From Flavobacteriales bacterium (lineage in GTDB: Bacteria > Bacteroidota > Bacteroidia > Flavobacteriales_C > GCA-002722245), in assembly GCA_002722245.1 (NCBI GenBank), contig PBLA01000002.1, positions 1 through 45,350 of the forward strand: 45,350 nucleotides of DNA, given 5' to 3'. The notes under the pieces were generated by a model, which did not search any database, was not told the origin of the DNA, and saw only the letters and a program-made list of their open reading frames with translations. Positions 15,398 through 24,043 of the stretch are shown here, piece after piece. The translations under genes were made by a program, and so were the position numbers. How positions within the stretch are numbered: position 1 is the stretch's first letter; each line of letters begins with the position of its first letter.

Positions 15398-16948
15398 CTA
15401 TAACTCTTTAATGATTTTATCTAAATCTTTAGCCGATTCAATTTTAGCTGTAATTAGCTCTGATTCTAGAATTTTCGCAATACCTTCTCGATTATTCATA
15501 AACTTGAGTTGTTCAAAGTAAGAGTTGTTTAATACCGAAACTCTTTTATCTGGATAAAGAGCAATTAGCTTATTGTCCTCTGATGAAACAAACTTTAAAG
15601 TTGATTCATAATTCAAGTGATTTTTATTTACAACTACAGTCCCTTCTTTAGAAACCAAGAAAATACTTGCTCTTTTAAACTCAGCACCAGGGAATGGTGC
15701 ATTAATTTTTGCGAATAGATTAATAACGTCTGTTTCTCTTCCATATCTATCACAATTATAAATGCCAAATGATGGAACCTGCAACGATCTTACAGCTTGT
15801 TGGGAAGAAGCATTTATTGCGGATGAAGCCATAACAGCAGGTCTATTTTGATAAGCCAGTTGTAACTGTTCTTGTTTCTTCTTATCGTCCATAAACTTTA
15901 GTAAGTCCTTCTTGTAAGCTGCTAATTTCTTTTGGAATTGGGTATTTGCAAATTCGAAATGCTTCCCTTTATAAACTGGCTTCATTAACATGGCAAGAGT
16001 TTGCTTTCTACTTTTGATAATTACCTTAAATATTCCTTTTTTTTCATCTACTGGAATAATAGCTGTTGGCTCCCAAGTTTTATTTTGAACTACATTTAAA
16101 GGGTTGTTTACAGAATCACCAACGTACTGCCACATTACACCTGTAAGGTGAGAAAATATTGGGTATTTAACGTAGTCATATTGCAAATCCCAAATTTCTT
16201 GATCTTTTGTAGCTTCTTGCGGAGCCGTTAAATCTAGTTTTGGTTTTTTCTCTAAAGTGATTTTTTCAACTTCATCTGAAGATATATAAGTAGATTGTGA
16301 AATATTGCTTTCTAAATCTTCTAATTCAATCGCATCAAGGTTTACCTTTGGAGTGGATAAATACTCCCAGTTAGCATTTTCTTCATTTAAACAGTAAAAA
16401 TTATAATCTCCATCAGTTTGATCCGATTTATATTCAATCGTTAAAGGTTTATCTGGTGCTATTTCAATTGGCTCTCCATTTTTATAGCCCCTAATGTCAA
16501 ACATACCAGCGGTTTGAAAATCATAAGTTGTACCAGCTGAATCATATTCCATTGTGATCCCACTTAACATAATTTCAGCTACAGATCGAATCTCACGATA
16601 ATCAATATTTACTTCACCTTCAACAGGTTTTCCATTTTTATAGACAAAGCTTCTGGCTGGAATTTTGATTTGTGTTTCTTTTTCTCCAAAAGTTAAAACG
16701 GTGTCTTTGGAAGCATCAACTTTAAACGAACTAAACGGGACATCTAAATCTTCATAAACAGGATTTACTGCAACTTTTTTTGGAAGTGAAATTGTTTCAA
16801 ATTCAGTATTGGATGAATCCAATCCTTTTTTTGAGTTTGAAAAATCAATTTTAGAGTTATTGTTACAACTTGCAAGAACAATTGGTAGTCCTAACATTAG
16901 CGCCTTGATGTTTTTCATATTAATTATCGAATTAAAAGTTTTCTTCAT
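15398..16948 (-). CDS. Large lipoprotein paired with the WG-repeat protein
   Basis: 516 aa from ATG 16948; a second start at 16918 would give an equally good and shorter lipoprotein signal. The signal ends LPIVLASC. A beta-sandwich-like domain (about 55-180) has QIKIPARSFV, GEVNIDYREI and QTAGMFDIRGYKNGEPI, a pattern common in Bacteroidota surface lipoproteins and loosely like ZU5 domains. The middle (about 240-330) includes WEPTAIIPVDEKKGIFKVII. A helical, Lys/Gln-rich segment follows (about 345-375), and then a second strand-rich domain with IYNCDRYGRETDV. The function is unknown. It is upstream of the WG-repeat gene by 2 nt, so both products probably act together in the envelope. Confidence 0.7.
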   Translation of the reverse strand: MKKTFNSIINMKNIKALMLGLPIVLASCNNNSKIDFSNSKKGLDSSNTEFETISLPKKVAVNPVYEDLDVPFSSFKVDASKDTVLTFGEKETQIKIPARSFVYKNGKPVEGEVNIDYREIRSVAEIMLSGITMEYDSAGTTYDFQTAGMFDIRGYKNGEPIEIAPDKPLTIEYKSDQTDGDYNFYCLNEENANWEYLSTPKVNLDAIELEDLESNISQSTYISSDEVEKITLEKKPKLDLTAPQEATKDQEIWDLQYDYVKYPIFSHLTGVMWQYVGDSVNNPLNVVQNKTWEPTAIIPVDEKKGIFKVIIKSRKQTLAMLMKPVYKGKHFEFANTQFQKKLAAYKKDLLKFMDDKKKQEQLQLAYQNRPAVMASSAINASSQQAVRSLQVPSFGIYNCDRYGRETDVINLFAKINAPFPGAEFKRASIFLVSKEGTVVVNKNHLNYESTLKFVSSEDNKLIALYPDKRVSVLNNSYFEQLKFMNNREGIAKILESELITAKIESAKDLDKIIKEL

Positions 16949-17379
16949 TTTCGTATTATGTAATGTGGAAATTAAAAAAGGTAACATAAAAATATAATTT
17001 TCATTCTTTAAGAGTTAGTGTATAATATTTAAAAAAGTAACCCAACTAATTGCTGATAATTTTCAGACACAACGAAAAAATTTGGGTAAGAGTATTAATT
17101 TTAATTATTCCGTTTCTAATAAAACATTAAATGGCATAATGAAATTTAATGGGTATAAGTATTTACAAATTTGAAATTAGTGAGCAAAAAATCAAGGTGC
17201 ATATTGGGTTTGATGATAATATGAAATCTAAGTTTTAAATGATTCTAGATAAGGGCTTGAACGAGATAATTCTTTATAGTCACATTTAAAATCAGATTAT
17301 AAACTTGAAAGTAAAGCTTGTATAGCGATACAAATATCGATTTAGCACCCAAAAATTTAAAGGCGTACCTTTACGGAGT
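16949..17379. other. Gene-free stretch between the lipoprotein gene and the helicase gene
   Basis: No convincing gene. A perfect dyad TTGTAT-AGCG-ATACAA sits at 17318-17333, 47 nt before the helicase start. A box TACCTTTA lies close to the start codon, one mismatch from TAnnTTTG. A short open stretch at 17149-17238 (29 codons) has no recognisable features and is probably noise or a remnant. Confidence 0.4.
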
Positions 17380-18645
17380 ATGACATTCGATTCATTAGGA
17401 TTAAATCCTGCTATTTTAAAAGCTATTTCTGCAAAGGGATACAATGAGCCATCGCCTATTCAGGGAAAGGCTATTCCAGAAATTTTAGGAGGTAAAGATG
17501 TGTTAGCATCAGCTCAAACAGGAACTGGAAAAACTGCTGGTTTCACGCTGCCTATGCTTCATATTTTGGCCAAACATCAACCTGAAAGGAGAAGGAAAAT
17601 CAGAGCTTTAATTCTTACTCCCACAAGAGAATTAGCTGCTCAGATATACGAAAACGTGAAAGAATATGGTAAATTTTTAACTATTGAAACCGCAGTTATT
17701 TTTGGAGGGGTAAATCAAAATCCTCAGGTCAGAAGATTAAGACAAGGAGTTGATATTTTAATTGCTACTCCAGGAAGATTATTAGATTTAAAAGCTCAAA
17801 ATGTACTTTCACTAAATTCGGTTGAATTTTTTGTATTGGATGAGGCTGATAGAATGTTGGATATGGGTTTTATTCATGATATTAAAAGGGTTGTAAAATT
17901 TATTCCAAAAGATCGTCAAACGTTACTTTTCTCTGCAACATTTTCTAAAGAGATTAGAGCATTAGCAAAAGCATTTTTGGTTCAGCCAATTCAAGTTGAG
18001 GCGGCACCTGAAAACACTGCTGCAGAAACAGTGACTCATATAATTCATCCTGTAAATCGAACGGACAAAGCGAAACTTATTGTTACCTTAATTAAGGAGG
18101 AGAATTGGGAGCAGGTATTAGTTTTTACAAGAACGAAGCACAAAGCCAACAGAATTGCCGATAAATTAAAAAAGTCAGGAATAGCTGCTGCTGCTATACA
18201 TGGTGACAAAAGCCAAGGAGCAAGAACGAAAGCATTAGCAGGGTTCAAAAATGGTGCAATTAGAATATTAGTGGCTACAGATATTGCTGCCAGAGGGTTA
18301 GATATTCCATTATTGCCGATTGTGATCAATTTTGAATTACCAAATATTCCAGAAGATTATGTCCATAGAATTGGGAGAACGGGTAGAGCTGGTGCAAGTG
18401 GTAAGGCGATTTCGTTGGTGTCTCATGATGAAGAGGAATACCTTAAAAGTATTGAGAAGGTTTTGGGGGTTAAGTTAACACGAAAGTCCATTCGTGGATT
18501 TGAACAAAGCACGTTAGAGGAGGTGCAAAAAATTGAGGCTGCATTACAAGAGAAGCATGGTAATTCTAGAAGACCGAAAAGGTCCAAAGGAAATAATTAC
18601 AAAAAACAATTCGGAAGAAAAGGTAAAACATCGTTTAAAAAATAA
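17380..18645 (+). CDS. rhlE: DEAD-box RNA helicase, RhlE type
   Basis: 421 aa. Helicase motifs in order: phenylalanine plus Q motif ([10 protein letters not shown], 25-33), motif I AQTGTGKT (45-52), Ia PTRELAAQ, Ib TPGRLLDL, motif II DEAD (154-157), motif III SAT, motif [10 protein letters not shown], motif [13 protein letters not shown], motif [12 protein letters not shown] (329-338). The tail after residue 390 is Lys/Arg-rich and low in complexity, typical of RhlE for RNA binding. It unwinds RNA duplexes with ATP, in ribosome assembly, RNA decay or cold adaptation. Stand-alone gene with a promoter-like region and a short dyad upstream. Confidence 0.92.
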   Translation: MTFDSLGLNPAILKAISAKGYNEPSPIQGKAIPEILGGKDVLASAQTGTGKTAGFTLPMLHILAKHQPERRRKIRALILTPTRELAAQIYENVKEYGKFLTIETAVIFGGVNQNPQVRRLRQGVDILIATPGRLLDLKAQNVLSLNSVEFFVLDEADRMLDMGFIHDIKRVVKFIPKDRQTLLFSATFSKEIRALAKAFLVQPIQVEAAPENTAAETVTHIIHPVNRTDKAKLIVTLIKEENWEQVLVFTRTKHKANRIADKLKKSGIAAAAIHGDKSQGARTKALAGFKNGAIRILVATDIAARGLDIPLLPIVINFELPNIPEDYVHRIGRTGRAGASGKAISLVSHDEEEYLKSIEKVLGVKLTRKSIRGFEQSTLEEVQKIEAALQEKHGNSRRPKRSKGNNYKKQFGRKGKTSFKK

Positions 18646-18727
18646 TTGTGTAGATATTATTTTAATTACATCACTTTACTAAATCACAGGAATTTAGGAA
18701 TTGTGCTACAGGTAAACCAATTGATTA

Positions 18728-19867
18728 ATGAAACGAGCGTGGAAGATAATTAAAAAGTGCCTTAAATGGTCCTTTTACTTTTTAATAGTAACTACAGGAT
18801 TAATTGTCATTTTTATCAACTCCAGCCCTGAATTTGGTGGAGACCCATCAAAGGAAGATCAGGCACGATATTCTAAAACAGGACACTATGAAAACGGTGA
18901 ATTCAAGAATATTCATGTAACGAAAATGGATTACACCTTAGAGCAAATTCTTGAAGTGACTTCGGATTATTTTAGTGATGATATTCAAAATATACCTAAA
19001 AGACCACTAAAAATAATGTCGCTGGATTCTTTACAATTGGAGCAGTCAAAACATCAAAACTCTATTGTTTGGTTTGGTCATTCAGCATTTTTAGTTCAAT
19101 TAGATGGAAAAAATATTTTATTTGACCCAATGTTTGGAGATGTGCCATCTCCAGTTGATTTCATGGCTCAACCTCGATTTTTCAAAGAACTACCACTATC
19201 AATTGAGCAATTACCTGTAATTGATTTTGTATTTATTTCTCATGATCATTATGATCATTTGGACTATGAATCCATTAATCGATTAAAGGATAAAACAACT
19301 CATTTTATATTACCCATAGGAGTTGGTGCACATTTTGAAGAATGGGAGGTTGAAGCCACAAAAATTCATGAATATAACTGGTGGGATGAAGATGAAATAG
19401 ACGGATTACACTTTGCCTTTACTCCCTCACGACATTTCTCAGGAAGAGGGATCTTTAATCAAAATTCCACCCTTTGGGGATCTTGGGTGATTCGTGGAAA
19501 AGGGAAAAAAATATTTTTTAGTGGAGATGGAGGCTATGATGATCATTTCCGCCAAATTGGACAGAAGTTTGGTCCGTTCGATTTAGCATTGATGGAGTGC
19601 GGGCAGTATAATAAATATTGGAAAAACATTCATATGTTACCCGAAGAATCAGCAAGAGCCATTCAAGATGTAAATGCCGATATTGGAATTCCAATCCATT
19701 GGGGCGCGTTTTCATTATCGACTCACGATTGGTTTGAGCCCCCTGTTCGAATTAAACACGCTGGAGATTCACTTGGTGTGAAGATAATTACTCCTCAAAT
19801 AGGAGAACCCGTTAATTTGGACTCGGTAACAGTTGGATATAAAAACTGGTGGACTCCTTTTAAATAG
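18728..19867 (+). CDS. Membrane-anchored metallo-beta-lactamase-fold hydrolase (NAPE-PLD/UlaG-like)
   Basis: 379 aa. A basic start and one TM helix (about 13-31) anchor the protein, with the catalytic part probably outside the cytoplasm. The metal site is seen as HDHYDHLD (172-179) with further ligands in SRHFSGRG, FSGDGGYDDHF and PIHWGAF. VWFGHSAFLVQLDGKNILFD (114-133) is the first strand pair typical of the NAPE-PLD-like and L-ascorbate-lactonase-like branch. The residues before 110 include an EFGGDPS segment common to these phospholipase-D-like members. The substrate may be an N-acyl phospholipid or a lactone; sequence alone does not decide. It lies 82 nt after the helicase gene. Confidence 0.85.
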   Translation: MKRAWKIIKKCLKWSFYFLIVTTGLIVIFINSSPEFGGDPSKEDQARYSKTGHYENGEFKNIHVTKMDYTLEQILEVTSDYFSDDIQNIPKRPLKIMSLDSLQLEQSKHQNSIVWFGHSAFLVQLDGKNILFDPMFGDVPSPVDFMAQPRFFKELPLSIEQLPVIDFVFISHDHYDHLDYESINRLKDKTTHFILPIGVGAHFEEWEVEATKIHEYNWWDEDEIDGLHFAFTPSRHFSGRGIFNQNSTLWGSWVIRGKGKKIFFSGDGGYDDHFRQIGQKFGPFDLALMECGQYNKYWKNIHMLPEESARAIQDVNADIGIPIHWGAFSLSTHDWFEPPVRIKHAGDSLGVKIITPQIGEPVNLDSVTVGYKNWWTPFK

Positions 19868-19900
19868 AAAACCAAACTACCGATTAAAATTTGAACTGAT

Positions 19901-21484
19901 TTACTTTTGGACAAATTGAACTTTTTGTCCAAGAAGTGCATTACCTGATTTTATTTGTACAAAATAAACGCCCTCGTTAAGGTTATATGAGTCAAAATTA
20001 AATCTCACTCCTGCTTTATCAGAACTAATAAAGCTTTTCATTTCTACAATTCTTCCCCGCATGTCTATCAAGTAAGCTTGACCCGCCCCATGAAAAACTG
20101 CGCTTACTTCAATTTTATTTTCAATATTTTGAAAAGCGACGAAACTAGTAGGTTTATCTTTTTCATCTTGTGAAAAATATCGAATGTTGGAATACGCGTA
20201 ATCGCCATTGTAATCAATCTGTTTCAATCGATAGTACTGGACTCCTTTTTCTACATTGTTGTCAATAAATGAGTAATTTATCTTTCTACTTGTATTTCCT
20301 GCCCCTTGAACAAGGCCAATTGTGTTCCAGTGCGTTCCATCATAGGAGACTTCAATTTCAAAGTGGCTATTATTAATTTCAGAAGCTGTTGTCCACGTTA
20401 AAAGCGCACCTTCTTCGTGGGGTGAGGTAGCAAAATAAATAAGTTCTACGGGAAGGGGACTTAAACTGGTAGTTGGTCTGCACGTCGCTGCCCAATAAGC
20501 AGTGGCAACGGTAGGCTTGAAAAATTGTGATTGATCATTATCATCACAGGTTCCACAATAACTAATCATTTGAAGAGGGTCGTTGATACCTGGTGGATTA
20601 AGATATTCACCTGTATAAGATCCTATGCCATCAAAAATTTCATTACACCCTTCATAAACAACTTGACCTTTGTAAGTTGGATTCGTCGCTGTAGCGGTGT
20701 AGACCTTAATTGCCCCGTTAAGGGTAACTGTTGCTCCATTACATATTTTAAACATTCCATATAAGGAGATAGTACTTGAAATAGTTACATCTTGGGTAAT
20801 ACACACGGTATCTTGAATATTAACAGTTTGAAAAGGGGCTGTTGACCATTCTGCTGCAGTAGGATCTTCCCACTGGCTATCAGTCATGTCACAGGCCAAA
20901 TTACAATCAGATACACATTCTGAAGTGGCTCTTGTGGTAAAGCTGGCTTCCGTACCATAAGTTGTTCCTATCGCATTTGTTGCATAAGTTCGAATGTAGT
21001 AATCAGTTTCTGGAGTTAAGTTTTCCATTAAACCTTCAAATTCATCACCTGTACCAGTTCCGGCGTCAACTAATACATCTGCATTTGACAAATCTGGACC
21101 AGAGGAAGTACCAAATACAAAACCTCTTTCCAAAATAGCAGAGCCTCCATCACTTGTAATTGTTCCTACTCCAAATGATGTGGTACAATAATTGGCTCTC
21201 ACTTCGGTTGCAGCAACAACTGGTTCTGATATCGAGCTTGAGGCACAGGGGTCTGCACTTAAAGTCCATCCTAAATAACCAAAACTGCCACTAGGCTCAT
21301 ATTGATACGATCCAGAAGAAATAGCTTCCCAATCCTTTCCGTCATTTGAGACAATATCTCCTGCGGAGTAGCTGGCCCAACTTAATGCATCCCATGCTGG
21401 ATTGGTACATTGGGCATTAAGCAGATGTGAATATACTGTGGTTAGAAAAACCGCTAAAGCAAAAAGATTCTTTTTTAAATTCAT
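19901..21484 (-). CDS. T9SS-secreted protein with carbohydrate-binding-like and fibronectin-III-like domains
   Basis: 527 aa with signal peptide 1-24. Residues 25-80 (CTNPAW...YSAGDIVSNDGKDWEA...GWTLSADPC) resemble a chitin-binding type 5/12 module: Trp- and Tyr-rich with Cys at both ends. Residues about 88-190 form a fibronectin-III-like domain with the phrase TPETDYYIRTYATNAIGTTY. Residues 195-335 are Cys-containing and rich in Thr and Asp, of unknown fold. The LPVELIYF...LTWTTASEINNSHFEIE segment (about 343-440) is the FN3-like module that typically precedes the type A sorting domain; about 450-527 is that sorting domain (RGRIVEMK, NEGVYFVQI). It should be exported by T9SS, and binding to chitin or glycans is an inference. 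No catalytic domain is seen. Confidence 0.8.
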   Translation of the reverse strand: MNLKKNLFALAVFLTTVYSHLLNAQCTNPAWDALSWASYSAGDIVSNDGKDWEAISSGSYQYEPSGSFGYLGWTLSADPCASSSISEPVVAATEVRANYCTTSFGVGTITSDGGSAILERGFVFGTSSGPDLSNADVLVDAGTGTGDEFEGLMENLTPETDYYIRTYATNAIGTTYGTEASFTTRATSECVSDCNLACDMTDSQWEDPTAAEWSTAPFQTVNIQDTVCITQDVTISSTISLYGMFKICNGATVTLNGAIKVYTATATNPTYKGQVVYEGCNEIFDGIGSYTGEYLNPPGINDPLQMISYCGTCDDNDQSQFFKPTVATAYWAATCRPTTSLSPLPVELIYFATSPHEEGALLTWTTASEINNSHFEIEVSYDGTHWNTIGLVQGAGNTSRKINYSFIDNNVEKGVQYYRLKQIDYNGDYAYSNIRYFSQDEKDKPTSFVAFQNIENKIEVSAVFHGAGQAYLIDMRGRIVEMKSFISSDKAGVRFNFDSYNLNEGVYFVQIKSGNALLGQKVQFVQK

Positions 21485-21671
21485 ATTTTCCTCTTAAACA
21501 CTCAGGCAGAAAAAACATTTCAATAAGTCAAACGACCGAAATTTTAATCCATCAGATGCGCATGCAAAAGTAGACTTTAAAAGGATACAGCGCAATAAAA
21601 TAGAGGTAAAAATACGACAACAACCTGTTTAATAGGTAATATAGAACAGTATTCGTTTGTAAAAGAAAGGA

Positions 21672-22298
21672 TTATTCTAAGAACTTAACAACATATTTTA
21701 CTGTTGGCGAATTGTCCACAGTATCTATTTTTCCCGTGATTTTATTTTCATAGAAAGATTGAGGCGTTTCAGGAATATCATAATCCAATGAAAATATGGT
21801 TAAAGAATTATTTCTTAGATCAACTTCATTCCAAATAAGTTTGAGATCAGTGTTGGTTACGGAATTACCGTATTTACCTGAGAGGTATTCTCTCATTTCT
21901 GAATAAATAGAGTCAACAAGCAATATATCTTCATTTTTTGTTAATCCACCTGGAATGATTTCGGTTTCTACTTTGTCAATAATGTTATTTTCGTCAAAAT
22001 AATAATCAATTTGAGCCCAATAGTTAATATCCAAGTCTGGAGAAAAACTGGTGTAAAAACTGGTATTGGAAACAAAATTAGAATCTACCTCATTTATCGC
22101 ACTTAAAGGCATGCCCACTTGAACTCCTCGAATATGGCTTTTATTATTTTGGATGAGTGCTTGAAGGTGAGGACTGCATTCTTTAAGTGTAATAACTTTT
22201 GGTTTTTCTGGACAAGGTATTTCCTCGCATTTTGGTTTGTTGCAAGAGGATAATAAAACTCCTGAAAGAAAAAGACTTAACAATAATTTATTCAGCAT
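21672..22298 (-). CDS. Lipoprotein of unknown function
   Basis: 208 aa from ATG 22298; the signal MLNKLLLSLFLSGVLLSSC ends in a clear lipobox, so the longer frame from 22319 is not used. The mature part begins NKPKCEEIPCPEKPK, with a run of Cys and Pro, followed by a helix-loop region (HLQALIQNNKSHIRGVQVGM) that looks like an SmpA/OmlA-type 'G(V)xVGMP' start, then strands with DIDYYF-like patterns (INYWAQIDYYFDENNIID) and a YLSGKYGN segment. It may have a BamE-like alpha/beta fold; this is a weak structural guess. No neighbours are co-transcribed. A long inverted repeat lies upstream at 22393-22459. Confidence 0.65.
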   Translation of the reverse strand: MLNKLLLSLFLSGVLLSSCNKPKCEEIPCPEKPKVITLKECSPHLQALIQNNKSHIRGVQVGMPLSAINEVDSNFVSNTSFYTSFSPDLDINYWAQIDYYFDENNIIDKVETEIIPGGLTKNEDILLVDSIYSEMREYLSGKYGNSVTNTDLKLIWNEVDLRNNSLTIFSLDYDIPETPQSFYENKITGKIDTVDNSPTVKYVVKFLE

Positions 22299-22392
22299 AG
22301 CACTCACATATAACAACAACCTTTTATGGCTGTTTCACGAAAAAGTTTCAATAAAGATTATAAAAGCATTTCAAGCAACGATGGTTTTTCTT

Positions 22393-22459
22393 TGTTTTTT
22401 GCGAAAAATGCAAATTATTCATTGTAGAAGGGGTTAATTTGCATTTTTTGCAAAAAACA
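22393..22459. repeat. 25-bp near-perfect inverted repeat with 17-nt loop
   Basis: Left arm 22393-22417 and right arm 22435-22459 are reverse complements with a single mismatch. Each arm includes the core TTTGC...ATGCAAATTA or its complement. No T-rich run follows in either direction at the base, so it is not a standard terminator. It lies in the divergent gap between the 21672-22298 lipoprotein and the DinB-like gene. It could be a regulator-binding palindrome, a structured RNA, or a small mobile-element remnant. Confidence 0.7.
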
Positions 22460-22644
22460 TCGCGTGTTTGTGTGAAAATCAATTATTGCACTCCATTTAA
22501 TGCCTTTAGATTCGTGTTGTCAAGTAAGTGGGGATTAAACAAAAAGGCAAAGGGAAAAAGACATGAAGCAATTTGAAAATAGAAGGGTCAAGGATTAAAA
22601 AAATTACACTTCATGTATAAATGCTCCCTTTTTACAACCTTGGC

Positions 22645-22659
22645 CACCATTTTATGGTG
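22645..22659 (+). repeat. Short hairpin CACCAT-TTT-ATGGTG in the leader of the DinB-like gene
   Basis: Perfect 6-bp arms with a 3-nt loop, 11 nt before the terminator-like hairpin at 22671-22710. Together they look like the two stems of an attenuator leader. Alternatively this is the 3' end of a small RNA. Confidence 0.4.
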
Positions 22660-22670
22660 TCTATTGTTTG

Positions 22671-22710
22671 CCCCCTTTGGTCGATCAAATTGATCAATCA
22701 AGGGGGTTTT
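22671..22710 (+). terminator. Terminator-like hairpin 32 nt upstream of the DinB-like gene
   Basis: CCCCCTT (22671-22677) pairs with AAGGGGG (22700-22706), the stem continuing inwards through GATCA/TGATC pairs to an AAT loop and followed by TTTT (22707-22710). There is no plus-strand gene before it, so it would end either a leader transcript of the downstream gene (attenuation) or an unannotated small RNA within 22460-22670. Confidence 0.6.
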
Positions 22711-22742
22711 CACTTCTTGAAATAAACATTAAAAAGGGAAAA

Positions 22743-23348
22743 ATGGAAAAACCACAATTCGAACAAACAAGGCGCGTTTTGATTGATGCGGCTAAAAAAC
22801 TATCAATTAAACTCAATAAAACCATATGTGCATCTAAACCAAACGAATTTTTACAAAGTCATAACCACATAAAAGTAAAAGAAGTAGCTGCGCACATTTA
22901 CCTCACCAATCAGTATATGATCAAGAAGGTAGAGAAGGTGATTGGTTTATTGAATGAAGGGCTTTTAAACCAGGACTCTGAATACTTAGAATCAGATTTA
23001 ACCATTGTAGAAACGATACTGAATGTAAGTGTGTTTAAAATACAATCCTTACCCGAATTTCAAATGTCATTAAATTACTCCATGGAGGAACTGGAATTAA
23101 AAATGGCCAGTCAAATTGTCAAATTTACTCGCTTGATCAAGGAAATTCCCTCCGCTTATGCGAATAATTATATGGATTATATGAAAGTGATCGCTGGGAT
23201 TAAATTAGATGCATATCAGTTGGTTTATTTCGCAATTAAACATACCGATCATCATTTAACACAAATCAATAGAACGGTGTCTATTCATGAAATGATCCAA
23301 CCCAAGGAAAGAGTATTCAAAGTAAATTCTTTCTATACATATACCTAA
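22743..23348 (+). CDS. DinB-like four-helix-bundle protein
   Basis: 201 aa from ATG 22743, which follows an A/G-rich stretch; an in-frame earlier start at 22668 would lie within the terminator-like hairpin and is rejected. The pattern NHIKVKEVAAHIYLTNQYM (41-59, His51) resembles the DinB 'W(S)xxEvxxHL' helix. YFAIKHTDHHLTQINR (162-177, His167, His170 and His171) matches the C-terminal HxxHHxxQ motif that completes the three-His metal site. DinB-superfamily proteins include thiol transferases and proteins of unknown function. The typical Trp before the first helix is absent and the sequence is divergent, so this is a moderate call. A strong terminator ends the gene. Confidence 0.55.
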   Translation: MEKPQFEQTRRVLIDAAKKLSIKLNKTICASKPNEFLQSHNHIKVKEVAAHIYLTNQYMIKKVEKVIGLLNEGLLNQDSEYLESDLTIVETILNVSVFKIQSLPEFQMSLNYSMEELELKMASQIVKFTRLIKEIPSAYANNYMDYMKVIAGIKLDAYQLVYFAIKHTDHHLTQINRTVSIHEMIQPKERVFKVNSFYTYT

Positions 23349-23391
23349 CAAAAATTTTACACCCCATTTTCTGCACCCCGCAGGACAGCCT

Positions 23392-23425
23392 ACCACCAAT
23401 ACCCCCTATTGGTGGTTTTTATTTT
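23392..23425 (+). terminator. Rho-independent terminator of the DinB-like gene
   Basis: Perfect 10-bp stem ACCACCAATA (23392-23401) / TATTGGTGGT (23407-23416), loop CCCCC, followed by TTTTT. It lies 44 nt after the stop codon. Confidence 0.9.
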
Positions 23426-23541
23426 GGCTGTAAAGATGTCATCATTAGGAGTTACAAGTTTAGTATGACGTTTTCTTTTTTTAAAAAAATACTGTTTTTG
23501 AGCTAAAAAAATTGACGAAATTAGAATAAAAAAAACATAAA

Positions 23542-23569
23542 TTTGTAATCCAATATCACGTTAATTTTG
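23542..23569 (+). promoter_or_regulatory. Candidate promoter of the XRE regulator gene
   Basis: TTTG (23542-23545), 16-nt spacer (slightly short), TAATTTTG (23562-23569, full match to TAnnTTTG). It is 70 nt before the start codon. Confidence 0.45.
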
Positions 23570-23638
23570 TGTGAAAAATAAAAAAACCTAACCTGTATAA
23601 CACCACCAATTACCGACCTAACTACTAAAAAAAAAACA

Positions 23639-23866
23639 ATGGAATTGCAATTAGAAAAGCTTGATCTTGCCACCAAAATAGGTGAAAACATCAAAAAACT
23701 GAGAAAGGGTAAGGGAATGAACCAGTCTCAGCTTGCCAGAGCTTGTGGCATGGACAGACAACACATGGAAAAAATTGAGAATGCGAAAGTTAGTGCGAAT
23801 GTTTACACCCTTTACATTATTTCTCAAGCGCTTAATGTGAAGATGTCTGAGTTGGTAAATGTTTAA
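23639..23866 (+). CDS. XRE-family (Cro/CI) helix-turn-helix regulator
   Basis: 75 aa consisting of almost nothing but a Cro/CI HTH domain: IGENIKKLRKGKGMNQSQLARACGMDRQHMEKIENAKVSANVYTLYIISQAL, with the second and third helices at about 30-38 (SQLARACGM) and 41-51 (RQHMEKIENAK). It should bind DNA as a dimer. No ligand-binding or partner domain is present. Such small solitary regulators occur in Bacteroidota as chromosomal genes and as antitoxin-like or element-linked regulators; no toxin gene is next to this one. It has its own promoter and terminator, so it is a single-gene unit. Confidence 0.85.
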   Translation: MELQLEKLDLATKIGENIKKLRKGKGMNQSQLARACGMDRQHMEKIENAKVSANVYTLYIISQALNVKMSELVNV

Positions 23867-23887
23867 TAAAGAGATTAAAATTTTTAC

Positions 23888-23918
23888 AAGCCCTTCTATA
23901 ATGGAGGGCTTTTTTTTG
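23888..23918 (+). terminator. Rho-independent terminator of the XRE gene
   Basis: AAGCCCT (23888-23894) / AGGGCTT (23905-23911) with a 10-nt loop, followed by a run of T to 23917. It is 22 nt after the stop. Confidence 0.9.
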
Positions 23919-24043
23919 ACCGATCTATTGATTTAGTCGAACATAAGGTCGTATATTTTTGATAAAAAAGGGGAAAATAATTCAGCCTGAAAGGGAACAA
24001 TTTCCTTTGAAAATGAAAAGTTTGTTAAACAATGCATGTATAA

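Noticed and set aside
17149-17238. Short open frame of 29 codons before rhlE
   Set aside because: No recognisable sequence, no promoter or coupling, and length is within chance for AT-rich DNA.
22668-22742. Upstream in-frame start for the DinB-like protein
   Set aside because: It would put the start inside the terminator-like hairpin; ATG 22743 follows an A/G-rich stretch and gives a normal protein.
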